Assembly (NCBI GenBank): GCA_946811185.2
Contig: OX328103.1
Coordinates: 1,674,001 to 1,738,000, forward strand
Origin: Hippopus hippopus
Taxonomy: Eukaryota > Mollusca > Bivalvia > Cardiida > Cardiidae
DNA: 64,000 nt
Reading direction: 5' to 3'
Part shown: in pieces, positions 1 through 12,100 of the stretch
Position numbering within the stretch: the stretch's first letter is position 1
Layout: every line of letters starts with the position of its first letter
Position numbers and translations under genes: made by a program
Notes under the pieces: generated by a model
What the model saw: only the letters and a program-made list of their open reading frames with translations
Told to the model about the DNA's origin: nothing
The model's database searches: none

Positions 1-54
1 AAGCGTAGTGGGGACAAAAAGGTTAGAAAATAAACAAAGGACTTAATACACAAC

Positions 55-191
55 CTGAGGGCTTTTGTGAGCATCTCAACTTGAGATTTATACAGGGTCA
101 GTTCATCTCTTAACAGTTCCAGTTCTGATTCTTTGTCTCTCAGTTCCTTCCTTAAACCATAAACTGTGTCTTCCAGCTCTGCACAATATGC
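55..191 (-). CDS. SNX16: SNX16 coding exon 6 (coiled coil)
   Basis: The 137-base exon encodes 45 residues of a heptad-patterned, Leu- and Glu-rich coiled coil (AELEDTVYGLRKEL and following). It ends in CTCAG|GTTGTG in phase 2, so at least one more exon lies to the left of the window. Confidence 0.88.
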
Positions 192-3100
192 CTGGTAATG
201 CAAAGGAAGTGGGCATTAAAAATGGGCCTATAAATATGGCCTTATTAGCAGCTTAAGTCAATTTTCAGGTACAGAAGATGCAATCAATTTTCAGTGGTTT
301 TCCCATATTGGAGGCTGAATAAATTTTCCTATTGTGAATTGTTGACTGAGAGCAGACTGCCTAAAACCTGCAGACAAAAGCACTCTGTTTGCTTCCAAAC
401 TTGAAACTTTTCAGACTTGAACACCAGAAAGTAAATTAACTCTTTACCACACAACAAAAATGTCATCCTTGGAACCTAGGTTTGAAGCATTATGTTACTC
501 TCCATGCATCACCCCTTGGAAAATTGACTAGCAAATCATTGTTTCTTATGAATATTCATGTGGTCGGGAAGTACCCTAATAGCCAATCAAAAGATCAATA
601 ACATAATGATACTCTCTTGTAGAGAGGATAATTTCATTTCTTCTGTTACTAAAAATAACCCTGGAATAAACCTGAGGTTGTCAACAAATATGGTGGCTGT
701 CGGCGTGCTTGTCTCCTGTGAGATATGCCATACTGTAATACAGGGATGACACTATTGATCTTTGTGTACAATTCTTACTAACAATCTTTTGGCTGAAAAT
801 CTCTTTTTAAACGCTTCTTGATTGTGGCCTTGATGGACGTGGCCATATTTAAAGTATCACTAAGCTTGATTTGCAATGAATGATGTGATTGGATATCGAA
901 AACAAAAAAAAAGAAACGACGGTGTATTTGTGATAAAAATAGTTTAAATTTTCTCAAAGAAAAACTGAGATCACCTATCAAAATGCTTCATGAATAATTC
1001 TGGTTACCAGCTGGTTTCTCCTTGGTTACCAGCATTTTCTCCTTTTCCCACAATGTTTTCAAAAGCAATCTTCCTCAGGGTCATTAAAAGTCATATTTAT
1101 GTGGTCATGGATAAAACACCTCATGCTTCAGGGTTTTCAGATGTACATATACTGGTAAACGGTTGATATGGTGAAAATGATAAAAAGACCACATCCAAGG
1201 AATATACAAAATAATAAATAAGTTTCTTTTGTGGCATTTAATGATGTTTTCAACATTATCTCATTTACACTTCAGATGACACTGTACCTATCTATGCTTT
1301 CCTGAAGTCTCTTACACCAGTACTCTGCACAACATTCTTTCCTAGCCACTGGTTGCTTTCCCACATAAACATTCTAGGACAATGTTCTGTAGTAAAAGAG
1401 CAATGACTATCATCAATCCTTAAAAAAAAATTCACAAAGCTGGGCACTAAACTAAAGAACCCCTGGATTACAAGTCCTAATTGATACCAACTGTGCAAGT
1501 GGACTCAGGGGTACAGGGTGAGAGAGGTGAAATATAAACAAGACCACTACATGTGGGTGCCAAAGCCCAGCTACTGTTGCTGTTAGAAATAAATTGATTT
1601 TCAGTGAAAATTCTACGTCAAAAAAGGGGTATAACTGTGTCAAAAATATTTTGATGATTACCTGATGCTGTAGTATAAGTTCCCCTTTTGATAGTAAACA
1701 ACTAGTCCAAGTCTGAAGTAAATGTCTGAAGTAAATGTCTTCAGTAATGATAGATATATTATAAAATGTCGAAGTTTTTCAAAATTCTATGTCGAAAAAA
1801 GGGGAATGTCAAATTTTTTGTCTGATGATGAGGACAACAATGTAGACCATGCAGATGACGATGACACCAGGGCTATGACAATACACTCATTCTCAAATTA
1901 TTGGCCAAAAGCATGTCACACAATTATTTCAGACTTGCTTGACATTTTGGAAGGATGCATTATATCATTTTATATTTTTTGAGATAGCTTTTCCTATTCA
2001 TTAACATCCTTAAATGTTCAAAATTTAAATTTCTAGTTGAAAAGTTCCACTTCAAAAACAGCAACCCCCCTCCCTTAAACGTTGATTCACAACCGTGTTG
2101 TCATGTATTTGAAATATGGAATCTCTTGTGGAATGTCTGGTATTTTCATTTCTCATGTTAATCCTAATTCTATATATACTTACAACAGAATATCAGCAAA
2201 AGACTAGCATGTACTAACACCAAGAACAATGATATCTTCATGGCTGATTTTTGTCACATCTTCATTGTATTTTACGTGACATTTGCCATTAAAGTGTGTG
2301 CGAGGTCTATCAAATTAAAGATAAACCATGATGTATAATTTGTCAACCTATCTTTTTTTTTATCATGAAAACACTTTATATTGAAAGAATTGAAAAAATA
2401 TAGATATTTATACTAATTTGCATCTCTTAAAGAGTCTACTTTTTTCATTGAAGCCTAACAAGACATCAACAACTTTTGTACTACTCATTTTCAATCGTCC
2501 ATCAACCATTCAAATGTTTATCATGCATCACATGTTATTTCGATAATAGTTAATGTAGTCTGCTGCCACACCTAACCTAAAAATTATAAACACATGCTTC
2601 AAAACCGTTTTACATGACTGTAACCTTACATGACAAATACATGTACATGTATGTGATTTAAATGAAGACAACAATAATCCATGTTACTCAAAAATTATAA
2701 TTCTACATATGTTCAATGATAATGTTGTATGACTGTAATAGACAGAAATGCTCAACTTTCTATTTTATACAGAAATTTCAGTGAAGAACGATGTGTGTTT
2801 TTCAGTTTTTCAAATTGGCCGTTAATTTGAGAATGAGTGAATATAGGTAAAAACAGCTGGGCTAACAATAAGGAGGACCACTAACAATGGAGAGTACAAA
2901 GTCACTTACTCTGCTCTCTTCAATGCTATCGTGGGCGCCTGGTGGATCTTCGAAACAAAAAAACTGCTGCACTGGTATACTGGACAAAAGAAAGTACAGT
3001 TTAACATGTATTGAGCAATCACCCAGGGGACTCTCAAAAAGAGCTTGTTTTACCCTTTACCATACAATCCTGATTTTTAACGACTTTTTCCGAGAGGGCT

Positions 3101-6100
3101 TTTGAAAACATTATGGGAAAAGCAGACAATGCTAGTAACCAGCGTTTTTTCTTTTCCCTACATTGTTTCCTACCCTTCCATGGACAACTTACATTAGTTG
3201 TGCTATACTGAATTTATTGTCTGCAAAATTTAAATTTGGTCAATTCTTAAATTTTGTTGTTTGGTAAAAAAATAAAAAATTTGCAGAAGATAACTGCAAA
3301 CATCCATGTTAAGTAAAGGGTCAGGAGTTTGATTCACGGGAGCCGATGTCAACTTTAGGACCCACACATTCTGCAAGTACTGGTATGGTTTTCAGGAAGC
3401 AGAATCATGGGAGATGAGTATAAGTTGCAATAACTTGTTTCTAAATTGATGTATGATAATTACGTTTGAAGATACTTTCTCCTACTTCAACAATGTTTTC
3501 AAAAGCAGTACTTTAAGACATTTGATAGTTTGGAAAAGGGTTTAGCAATTTACAAGGTATTTTAGCTATTTCAAAAAATATCTGAAAGCAGAGGTAAAAA
3601 CAACCAGAATTTTTTGTTTGAAGAGGATAAATAGTGCTTTCAACAGTATTTTTCATTAAACAGCCCACATCCTCATGTATACTAGGGTTTCATCTGTGCT
3701 AGTATGGGGTTCAGCAGTGAGTTGCCTAAGAATACTCTAGTGAGATTAGTGTCTCAAATGTAGATTGAATTAGGCAACAAAAGTGGTTTTTAGAAGGGCA
3801 GAAAACATTTAGCAAACTAAGAAAATGCTGATTAACAGCTTTTCTCCTTTTCCCAGCTGTCTTTTGCCAGGTCATGGTAAGTCTGGCTTGTGTGATAAAA
3901 GGTTAACTCTTTACCAAACACCAAAATTTTAAATATTGAAAGTATTTGTAGACAACAAACTAAATGTGGCTCAAGTAATAATACTTGTCTAGGAAAGGGT
4001 AGAAAATATTGTGGGAAAAGGGGAAAATGCTGGATTGTTTTTAAAAAATTTCTTCAGCAGGTAATTCCAACGTTGGACTATCTGGTAAAGGATTAATGTA
4101 AATTGCATGTGTAGCCATCTGATTGATGGAGATGTTCCATCTTGACCAAAATCACCTAGCCTGATTTACGTACCTGTTACATACGTCTTGATGGCAAATT
4201 AAACTGTTGATGAACGCTTGAAGGCCCTGAACTCTGTCATCTAGGAATGCATGATCAAAATTATCCCTGAACCATCGTTTAGGCGGCAAGCCAAACCGAA
4301 ACATTGGAAAGAGTATTCTTAGCTACGAATAAAGAAAACTATTTACTTGATTGATATATAAACACATTAACTCATGCAAATTGTTTTTTTTTGGCTGCAG
4401 GTTTCTTCAGATAATTTTTTGATTTGACTCTTTGCCACGCAAACCCGAGTCTTAACAACCCTGAGGAAAACGCCTTTAGAAAACTTTGTTAGAAAAGAGG
4501 AAAATACTGATAACCAGCATTTTCTCTTTTTCCAACCAGCATTTTCTTTTTTTTTTTCCCAACGATGTTTTCTATCCTTTCCACTAACAAATCTAAGGAT
4601 TTGAGTCACATTTAATTTGCTGTCCACAAATGCTTTCCATTGGACAAGTCTAAAATTTTGTCATGTGATATAAGAGTTAAGGAGCACAATGCTCTCAACA
4701 TTTTTTCTCTTACATAGGGTGGTCTTTTAATTCAACTTCATTTAAGGAATGAAGAGAATTTTTTTGTTTTCATGGAGGTATGAAAAAAAGAAGAGGGACA
4801 TGATGGCCCTGTATCGCTCCACTGGCTAATACATAAAATCCCTACATGCCAAACATTACAATACTTGGCCAATTGGTTTTGAACATAAGACCCCTGAGAC
4901 AGGACTAAAATTGGTAGCCCTAGTTCATATGGTTAGTAACAAGAAGATTTCTAAAGATTTCACTATATAAGCCCATGTAAAACTTCTGACCCCTCGGGAT
5001 GAATCAAACTCCACCCTAGGGCTATAATTTGGGCACTCTTGGTAGAGGCCCACTAGATAAAGCCACATGAAAAATTTGGTAGACCTAGGTCTTATGGTCA
5101 GTAACAAGAAGATTTCTAAAGTATTCCCTAAATAAGCCCATGTAAAACTTGTGACCCCCGGGGTGGGGTCAAATTTGACCCAAGGGCTATAATTTGGGCA
5201 CTCTTGGTAGAGGCCCACTAGATAAAGCCACATGCAAAATTTGGTAGCCCTAGGCCTTATGGCTAGGTACAGGGAGATTTCTAAAGTTTTCCTATATAGG
5301 CCTATGTAAAACTTGTAACCCCTGGGACGGGGTCAAATTTGACCCCAGGGCTATAATTTGAAGAAACTTGATAGAGGCCCACTAGACAAAGCTACATGCC
5401 AAATTTGGTAGCCCTAGGCCTTATGGTTTCAGACAAGAAGATTTTCAAAGATTTCCAATATTTTAAAGTTTTGTTGCCATGGCAATCAGAGTTTTAGAAG
5501 GAATCAAATTCTTTCAAGAAATTCTGAAGAGGACCATGGCAGGATCATTTCTGTGAAGTTTCATCGAAATTGGATGGCTAGTTTCAGAGAAGAAGATGTT
5601 TAAAATAAAAGTTAACACACGGACGGACAGACGGACGGACGGACGATGGACAACAGGCCATGACATAAGCCTGCTGGCCTCCGGCCAGTGGAGCTAAAAA
5701 CCTAATCACACTGATTAGGTTTTTTTTTCATACCTTCATGAAAACAAAAAAAAAAAAACAAGAGCGGCAAACTGTAGCAAGATACGCCCGTCCCACCACC
5801 AGTTGTTGAGGGGGTATAATAATCATAAAGGGCAGGTAATGCAACAAACATGTTTACCAAAGTTCCATTCTGGACAAGCAAGAAATACTGTAAAAATGAA
5901 GATCAAAGTGGAATTACTCAAAATCCGCACTAGGTAAAGTTATTGTTCTTGCGCACTGAACTCCGTAATATTGCAACAAACATGCATACCAAGTTTGAAG
6001 TCACTCTGACTTGAGATGACAAAGTTATATTCCAGACAAGCACTAAATGCTGTAAAAATGACGATCAAAGGGAAATAACTCAAAATTCGTGCTAGGAAGA

Positions 6101-9100
6101 GTTATGGTTCTTGTGCACTGCACTCCGTAAATTTTCAACATTCATGCATACCAAATTTGAAGATGTTCAGACTAGAGATGACAAAGTTATATTCCGGCCA
6201 AGCAGAAAATGCTGTAAAAATGACGATCAAAGGGAAATAACTCAAAGACAGCACAAGGTAGAGTTATGGTTCTTTTGCACTGCACTCCGTATTATTGCAA
6301 CAAACACAAATACCAAGTTTCAAGTCAATCGGACTGGAGATGACAAAGTTATGCTCCGGACAAGCAGAAAATGCTGTGAAAATGATGATCAAAGGGAAAT
6401 AACTCAAAGACAGCACAAGGTAGAGTTATGGTTCTTTTGCACTGCACTCCGTATTATTGCAAACACAAATGCCAAGTTTCAAGTCAATCGAACTGGAGAT
6501 GACAGAGTTATGCTCCGGACAAGCAGAAAATGCTGTAGAAATGACGATCAAAGGGAAATAACTCAAAGACAGCACCAGGTAGAGTTATGGTTCTTTTGCA
6601 CTGCACTCCGTATTATTGCAACAAACACAAATGCCAAGTTTCAAGTCAATCGGACTGGAGATGACAGAGTTATATTCCGGACAAGCAGAAAATGCTGTAA
6701 AAATAACGATCAAAGGAAAATAACTGAGACAGCACTAGGTAGAGTTATGGTTCTTTCGCACTGCACTCCGTATAATTGCAACAAACACACATGCCAAGTT
6801 TCAAGTCAATCGGACTGGAGATGACAAAGTTACGCTCCGGACAAAGAACTGGACGCCGCCCGCCCGCTCGCCATGGGTGATCCCATAATACGTCCCGTCT
6901 TCGACGGGCGTATAAAAAAATCTCTTCATTCCTTATAATTCAATATCACAGACAACAAATATGCACTTAAATAATACTAAATGCTCTTTTTTTGTAAATC
7001 AAACATTGCGTATTTATTTACTGTCCTTTTCATTGATATTTTATAGCGCGGTAAAACTGCTCCTTCATGATGTAAAAATGACGGAATTCATGACGTCATT
7101 ATAGTATTGAACATTTGCAGATTGAGTGGATTTATTATTAGAAGTTCAATACGCTAGAATTAAGTTGAAAATAAGATTGTTTAAACCCAGCAGAGTAACA
7201 ATGAGTTTTCAGCTCTCTCTTTGAATTTACTGTTGGATTTTTCTTTTTCAGTATTCAGAAAAAATAAATTCAGCGAGCAATTTGAACTTCTGACTCGATA
7301 TAAAATCAGAACGAATAAACATTATGATATCTCATATACATGTTTGTTTACATTAGTTTGACTACAAAAGTAGTTCCGGCACTGCTGATTTTTTTTTTCA
7401 TGGAGCTATGAAAAAATTTTTTCAGCCAATTAGAATTTGCCAATGTTCATGAAAAAAACTAATATTGAATTATTCAACCCTACAAGCAACTTTCACTGCA
7501 ATAGTTGCCTTTGCAGCCAGTGTAGATCAAGATCAGACTGCACAAAACATGCAGTATGATCTTTGATCAACACCATCTGCTACCTGACACTACTCTTCAA
7601 CCAAAATCGGTTTCAAAAGCAATGAAAGTATACTTTTAGACCTCAAAAAATGTCGTACCTATTTATTTCCCAGCAAAAGAGTTAAACAATACAGCCTGAG
7701 CAGAGGGGAGATAGGAAACCTTATGGAAAGGTTTAATCATAAATGTATTGAGTGTTATAACACAATGAACAAGGGTACAATGTCACAAGAAAACTCCTAT
7801 TTTGCTCAAATAGACTAACAAACTTGTTTTCTCACATAAGTTCAGTTCCATACATAAGATACATTTCACCAAAATTGATAGACTTTAGCAATATTCTCAA
7901 ATTCTGACTTGACACAACATTCCCGACTCAACTTGGCAAAATAATGGACATACCTAGGTCTGATAACTGACTTATGGTAACTCATTAACAAAAAACAAAA
8001 TTTTTAGACTTGACCAAATTGAAAGCATTTGCAGACAACATTTTGAATGTGGCTCAAATGATGAAATTTGTCTTGGATGGGATAGAAAACATTGTGGGAA
8101 AAGTAGAAAATGCTGGTTACCAGCATTTTCTCCTTTTCCCACAATGATTTCAAAAGGCCTCTTCCTCAGGGGTTGTAAAGGATTAAGTCTGTTTTTTTGC
8201 CTGAGCTAAGTCTTTGGCAGTGTTTTGACTCAAAAATTCGAGAGTTTTTCTCAAGTCTGTTGATGTTCAAGAAATGTATCTCAAAATTAATACGGAACTC
8301 AACTGAAGTCAGAAACTGTATTAGCTGGGTGGAGCAAAATAAAAGATTTAATTTTTTTTTTTAAAAACCTGGGCCCTGGTGATTATAATGTTACGTGAAA
8401 AGAGATTTTATCTCTTATGAACATGAAAGATTGCAACAAATGCATAGCTCAAATGTAACAGTTCTGACACATAGCCTCCTCAGGCAGGGATTGAACCCTG
8501 GACCTCCAGGTCCCAATGCAAACACTCTACCATGTCGCTACAAAAGTTAGCTCTATAGCGAGGCAGTGTAAGTGTCCCCTTATACAAATACAAGCTATAC
8601 ATTTATATCTATCTGTGGGATAGACCAGTATACTACACAAATACAAACCACACTTGGCAGGATTCGAACCCATGCTAAAAAGCTCTTTGTTTTTCGAGGT
8701 TTAAAAGACCAACACCTTAACCACTGAGCTAAAGAGAATGCTCTCCGAGGCAGTTGTTAGGTATTGATTTTATATGGGACAAAGCCATGCAGTAAGGAAG
8801 GAGTGATCTCCCATAACATACCTTACGTTGAAGCTGTGTAAAATCTGAGTAGCGTCTAAACACAAACCAGTTATCTGCCCTTCCTCTCTGTACATGTAGC
8901 TTGAACACCTATAAGAATATATGTTGATTGTATGTTGTCTAACACTGTTTTCAACATTATTTCAGTAATATCGTGCGGCCGGTGCACCTATCCATGCTTT
9001 CCTGGAGTTTCTATTACCAGAATTCCATACAATATTCTTTCCAAGCTACTGGCTGCTTTCCCCCACAACCATCATCAAAACAGTGATCAGCAGTGAGAAA

Positions 9101-12100
9101 GGAACGAATCCTGTCGCAATGACTATCATCAATCCTTGGAGAGAAATTGGCCAAGCCCGGGATCGAACAAGCAACACCCTATTCTTGAGTCCTGTACGCT
9201 ACGGACTGTGCTTACAGGCTGGCTATAACAGTATAACTGGCAATGGAAGTTCTAAACTCTTTACCAAACCGCAAAATTCTATACTGGTCCAATATGAAAG
9301 CATTTGCAGATGACAAAATAAATGAGACTCAAAAATTGAACTTTGTTTTGGGAAGGGTGCAAAACATTGTGGAAAAGAGGAGAAAATACCAGGTTTTTCT
9401 CCTTTTCCAACAATGTTTTCAAAAACATTCTTTCTCAGCGTCGTTAAAAGTCGGGATTGTGTGGTAAAAAGGCTTACTCTTTACCACATTCTTGAGTTTT
9501 AATGACCCAGGTAGAGAAACCTATACAAAACATTGTGGGAAAAGGAGAAAATGCTGGTAACCAGCATTTTCTCCTTTTCCCACAATTTTTTCTACCCCTT
9601 CATAGGCAGATCACATATTCTAAGCCACATCTGTCATATGTTAATGCTATGAATGCAGACTGTTCTCAAATTTTGTCAACTAGTACAGAATTAACCTTTC
9701 ATTATACCAAGATGGGTTTTAAGCCTTTACTAGACGACAAAATTTAAGATTAGTCAAAACTGAAAGCATTTTGCAGACAACAGCAGGTAACAAATTAAAA
9801 GTGACTAAATGATTTGTCTTTGGATGGGGAGAAAACACTATTGGAAAGAAGAAAATGCTGGTTACCAATATTTTCTCCTTTTTGTCACGATGCTTTCAAA
9901 AGTTCAGTTCCCTGGGGTTGTTTTAACTCTTGATTATGTGATGAAGGACTAACGTCCTTAAGATAAATAGTTATTAATATTTTTTTTTTTTAATTCCCTA
10001 ATAAAAACATTGGAGAAAAAGAGTATTGAGTAATATCTCCTTTTCCTACAATATTTTTGGTATCATTTGAAACAAGATATTTCGATTTCTTTTGACATTC
10101 TTTTCCCTTGTGTTACTTGCACCTGTAAATGCTGTAATAATTCCACCCCCCACTCCTTTTAACTCTTTACAAAATGACAAAATTTTGGACTAGCCCAAAT
10201 TCAAAGCATTTGCAGACAACAATTTAAATGTGGCTCAAATGATGGAATTCGTTATACATAGAGGTAGAAAACATAGTGGGAAAGGAGAAAATGCTGGTTA
10301 CCAGCATTTTCTCCTTTTCCCTGTATGTTTTCAAAGGGCATTTTTACAAGGATTGTTAAAACTCGTGATTGTGTAGGAAAGAGTAAACACTTTACCAATG
10401 GACGAAATTCCAGAATCGTCCAAATGCAAATCATTTACAGAAGATAAATTCAGTAAGGCATGAATAGTGGGATTTCATTTTGGAAATGGTGAAAAACATT
10501 GCGGACAAAGGCCTCTTTCTCAGGGTCATTAAAACTAGGGTAAAAGATTAAATGATCTCAAATAATAATACTTTTAACCCTTTACCACACAGTGACGACT
10601 TTTAACACCCCTGATAGAGAAGACTTTGAAAACATTGTGGGAAAAGCAGAAAATGCTGGTTACCGGCATTTTCTCCTTTTCCCACAATGTTTTCTACCCT
10701 ATCAAAGAAATATCATTTCATATGAGCCACATTGGAACTGTCATCTGCAAATGCTTTCAATTCGGACAGGTCTAAAATTTGTCGTATGGTAAAAGGTTAA
10801 AGAAAAGTTTGAAAAAATGGGTAACACTGTCAGCCGTTTCTTCATTCTCGCAATATTTCCTACCTTTTCATTGAAACCAATTCCATCATTAAATCCAGAT
10901 TCAGTTTGCCAGATCTGCAAACGCTTTTGACATCCATAATTATGTCTAAAGTTTTGTTTTTTGGTAAGGACTAAAATTCTGTCAACATGGACAAGTCTAA
11001 CATTTCATTGTTTGGCAAAGACCTGACTTTACTCTGTACCTGTTTTAATGACCCTGAAGAAGATGGCATTAGAAAACACTGTGAGAAAAGGAGAAAATGC
11101 TGGTAAACTGCATTTTCTCCTTTTCCCACAATTTTTCTTACACTTTCACAGACAAACTCCAACATTTGCGCCACTTTTGTTTTGTCATGTGCAAATGGCC
11201 CCAAACAGGACTAGTCTAAAATTTTGTGTTTCGTAAAAAGAAAAATTCATTGCAAAATTCACTGCAGTGGAATTATTAGAAAACAAAGTTTATGTATGCC
11301 TTATTGGTAATTCAAACATCTTGACAGATTTCCATAAGATAGAGCATATATGGTAGTTGCATACTTACGGTAAATCTCGATCTCTGTTCCATCGTCTCAT
11401 AACCTAAAATAGGAACAGTTACCTCCCTTGGATCAATAAATTTCACTCTGGCTTCTCTGTTGATTACACTACTGGAATCTCTAGACTTGGTCCTTATTTC
11501 ACTTTGATTTAGTGTACCAGTCAAATGCACAGGGGAACAATTCACAGAATCTGACCTTGGGGCCACTAAAATTTGTCTAACAGGTGTACTCGTTTTCGGA
11601 TTGGTGGATGCATTTTGAATTGTGACATCTGCATTCACTGGAATGTGCGAATCGTTTGGCAGTCCAGCGACATTTTCAGCTGGCGGAAAATCAGCACCTT
11701 GTGTTGGGGATTCTTCCCCCGTTGTCACAGACTCATACTGAGATAGGGAGACTTTCTGTTCTGTTCGTTTCGTAGTTTGTTGATTGTTCGTAGAAACTGC
11801 GTCTTGTACAGAGTCTTCAACTACATCACTGAAAAACAGTTTGTCTACTGATTACTGATTGACTTTACAATGTTTAATCCTTTACCACACGTCAAAATTT
11901 TAGACTGCTCCAAATTGAAAGCATTTGCAGACGACAATTAGATACAGCTCATAATTATGGTGGGATCTGTCTCTAATGGGGTAGAAAACATTGAGGGAAA
12001 AGGCTACCAGCATTTTCTCCTTTTCCCACAATTATTTTTTTTTTTTCAAAAAGTATTTTCATCAGGGTTGTTAATCCTTATCCTGCTAAACAAATGCAAT

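Larger units (their letters stand above)
4323..8821. other. SNX16 intron 3 (composite repeat, tandem array, SINE heads)
   Basis: The intron contains a composite element at about 4742-6935 with inverted ends (AAGGAATGAAGAGA / TCTCTTCATTCCTT), two repeat families inside it, a short palindromic element near 7500-7680, a TTAA MITE at 7985-8186 and tRNA-like SINE heads near 8460-8560 and 8640-8790. Confidence 0.6.
8909..11368. other. SNX16 intron 2, dense in MITEs
   Basis: A minus-strand SINE (8934-9232) is followed by a nearly continuous run of hairpin MITEs near 9249, 9480, 9730, 10159, 10390, 10574 and 11030. No coding sequence is supported. Confidence 0.6.

Noticed and set aside
6111..6824. 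237-codon open frame
   Set aside because: It is the translation of a 160 bp tandem array; the repeated peptide only reflects the DNA repeat.
8640..8790. Lysine-type tRNA gene, and similar at 33280, 33640, 8460 and 16500
   Set aside because: A and B boxes are clear, but the segments continue into repeated tails and the cloverleaf is imperfect, so they are SINE heads rather than functional tRNA genes.
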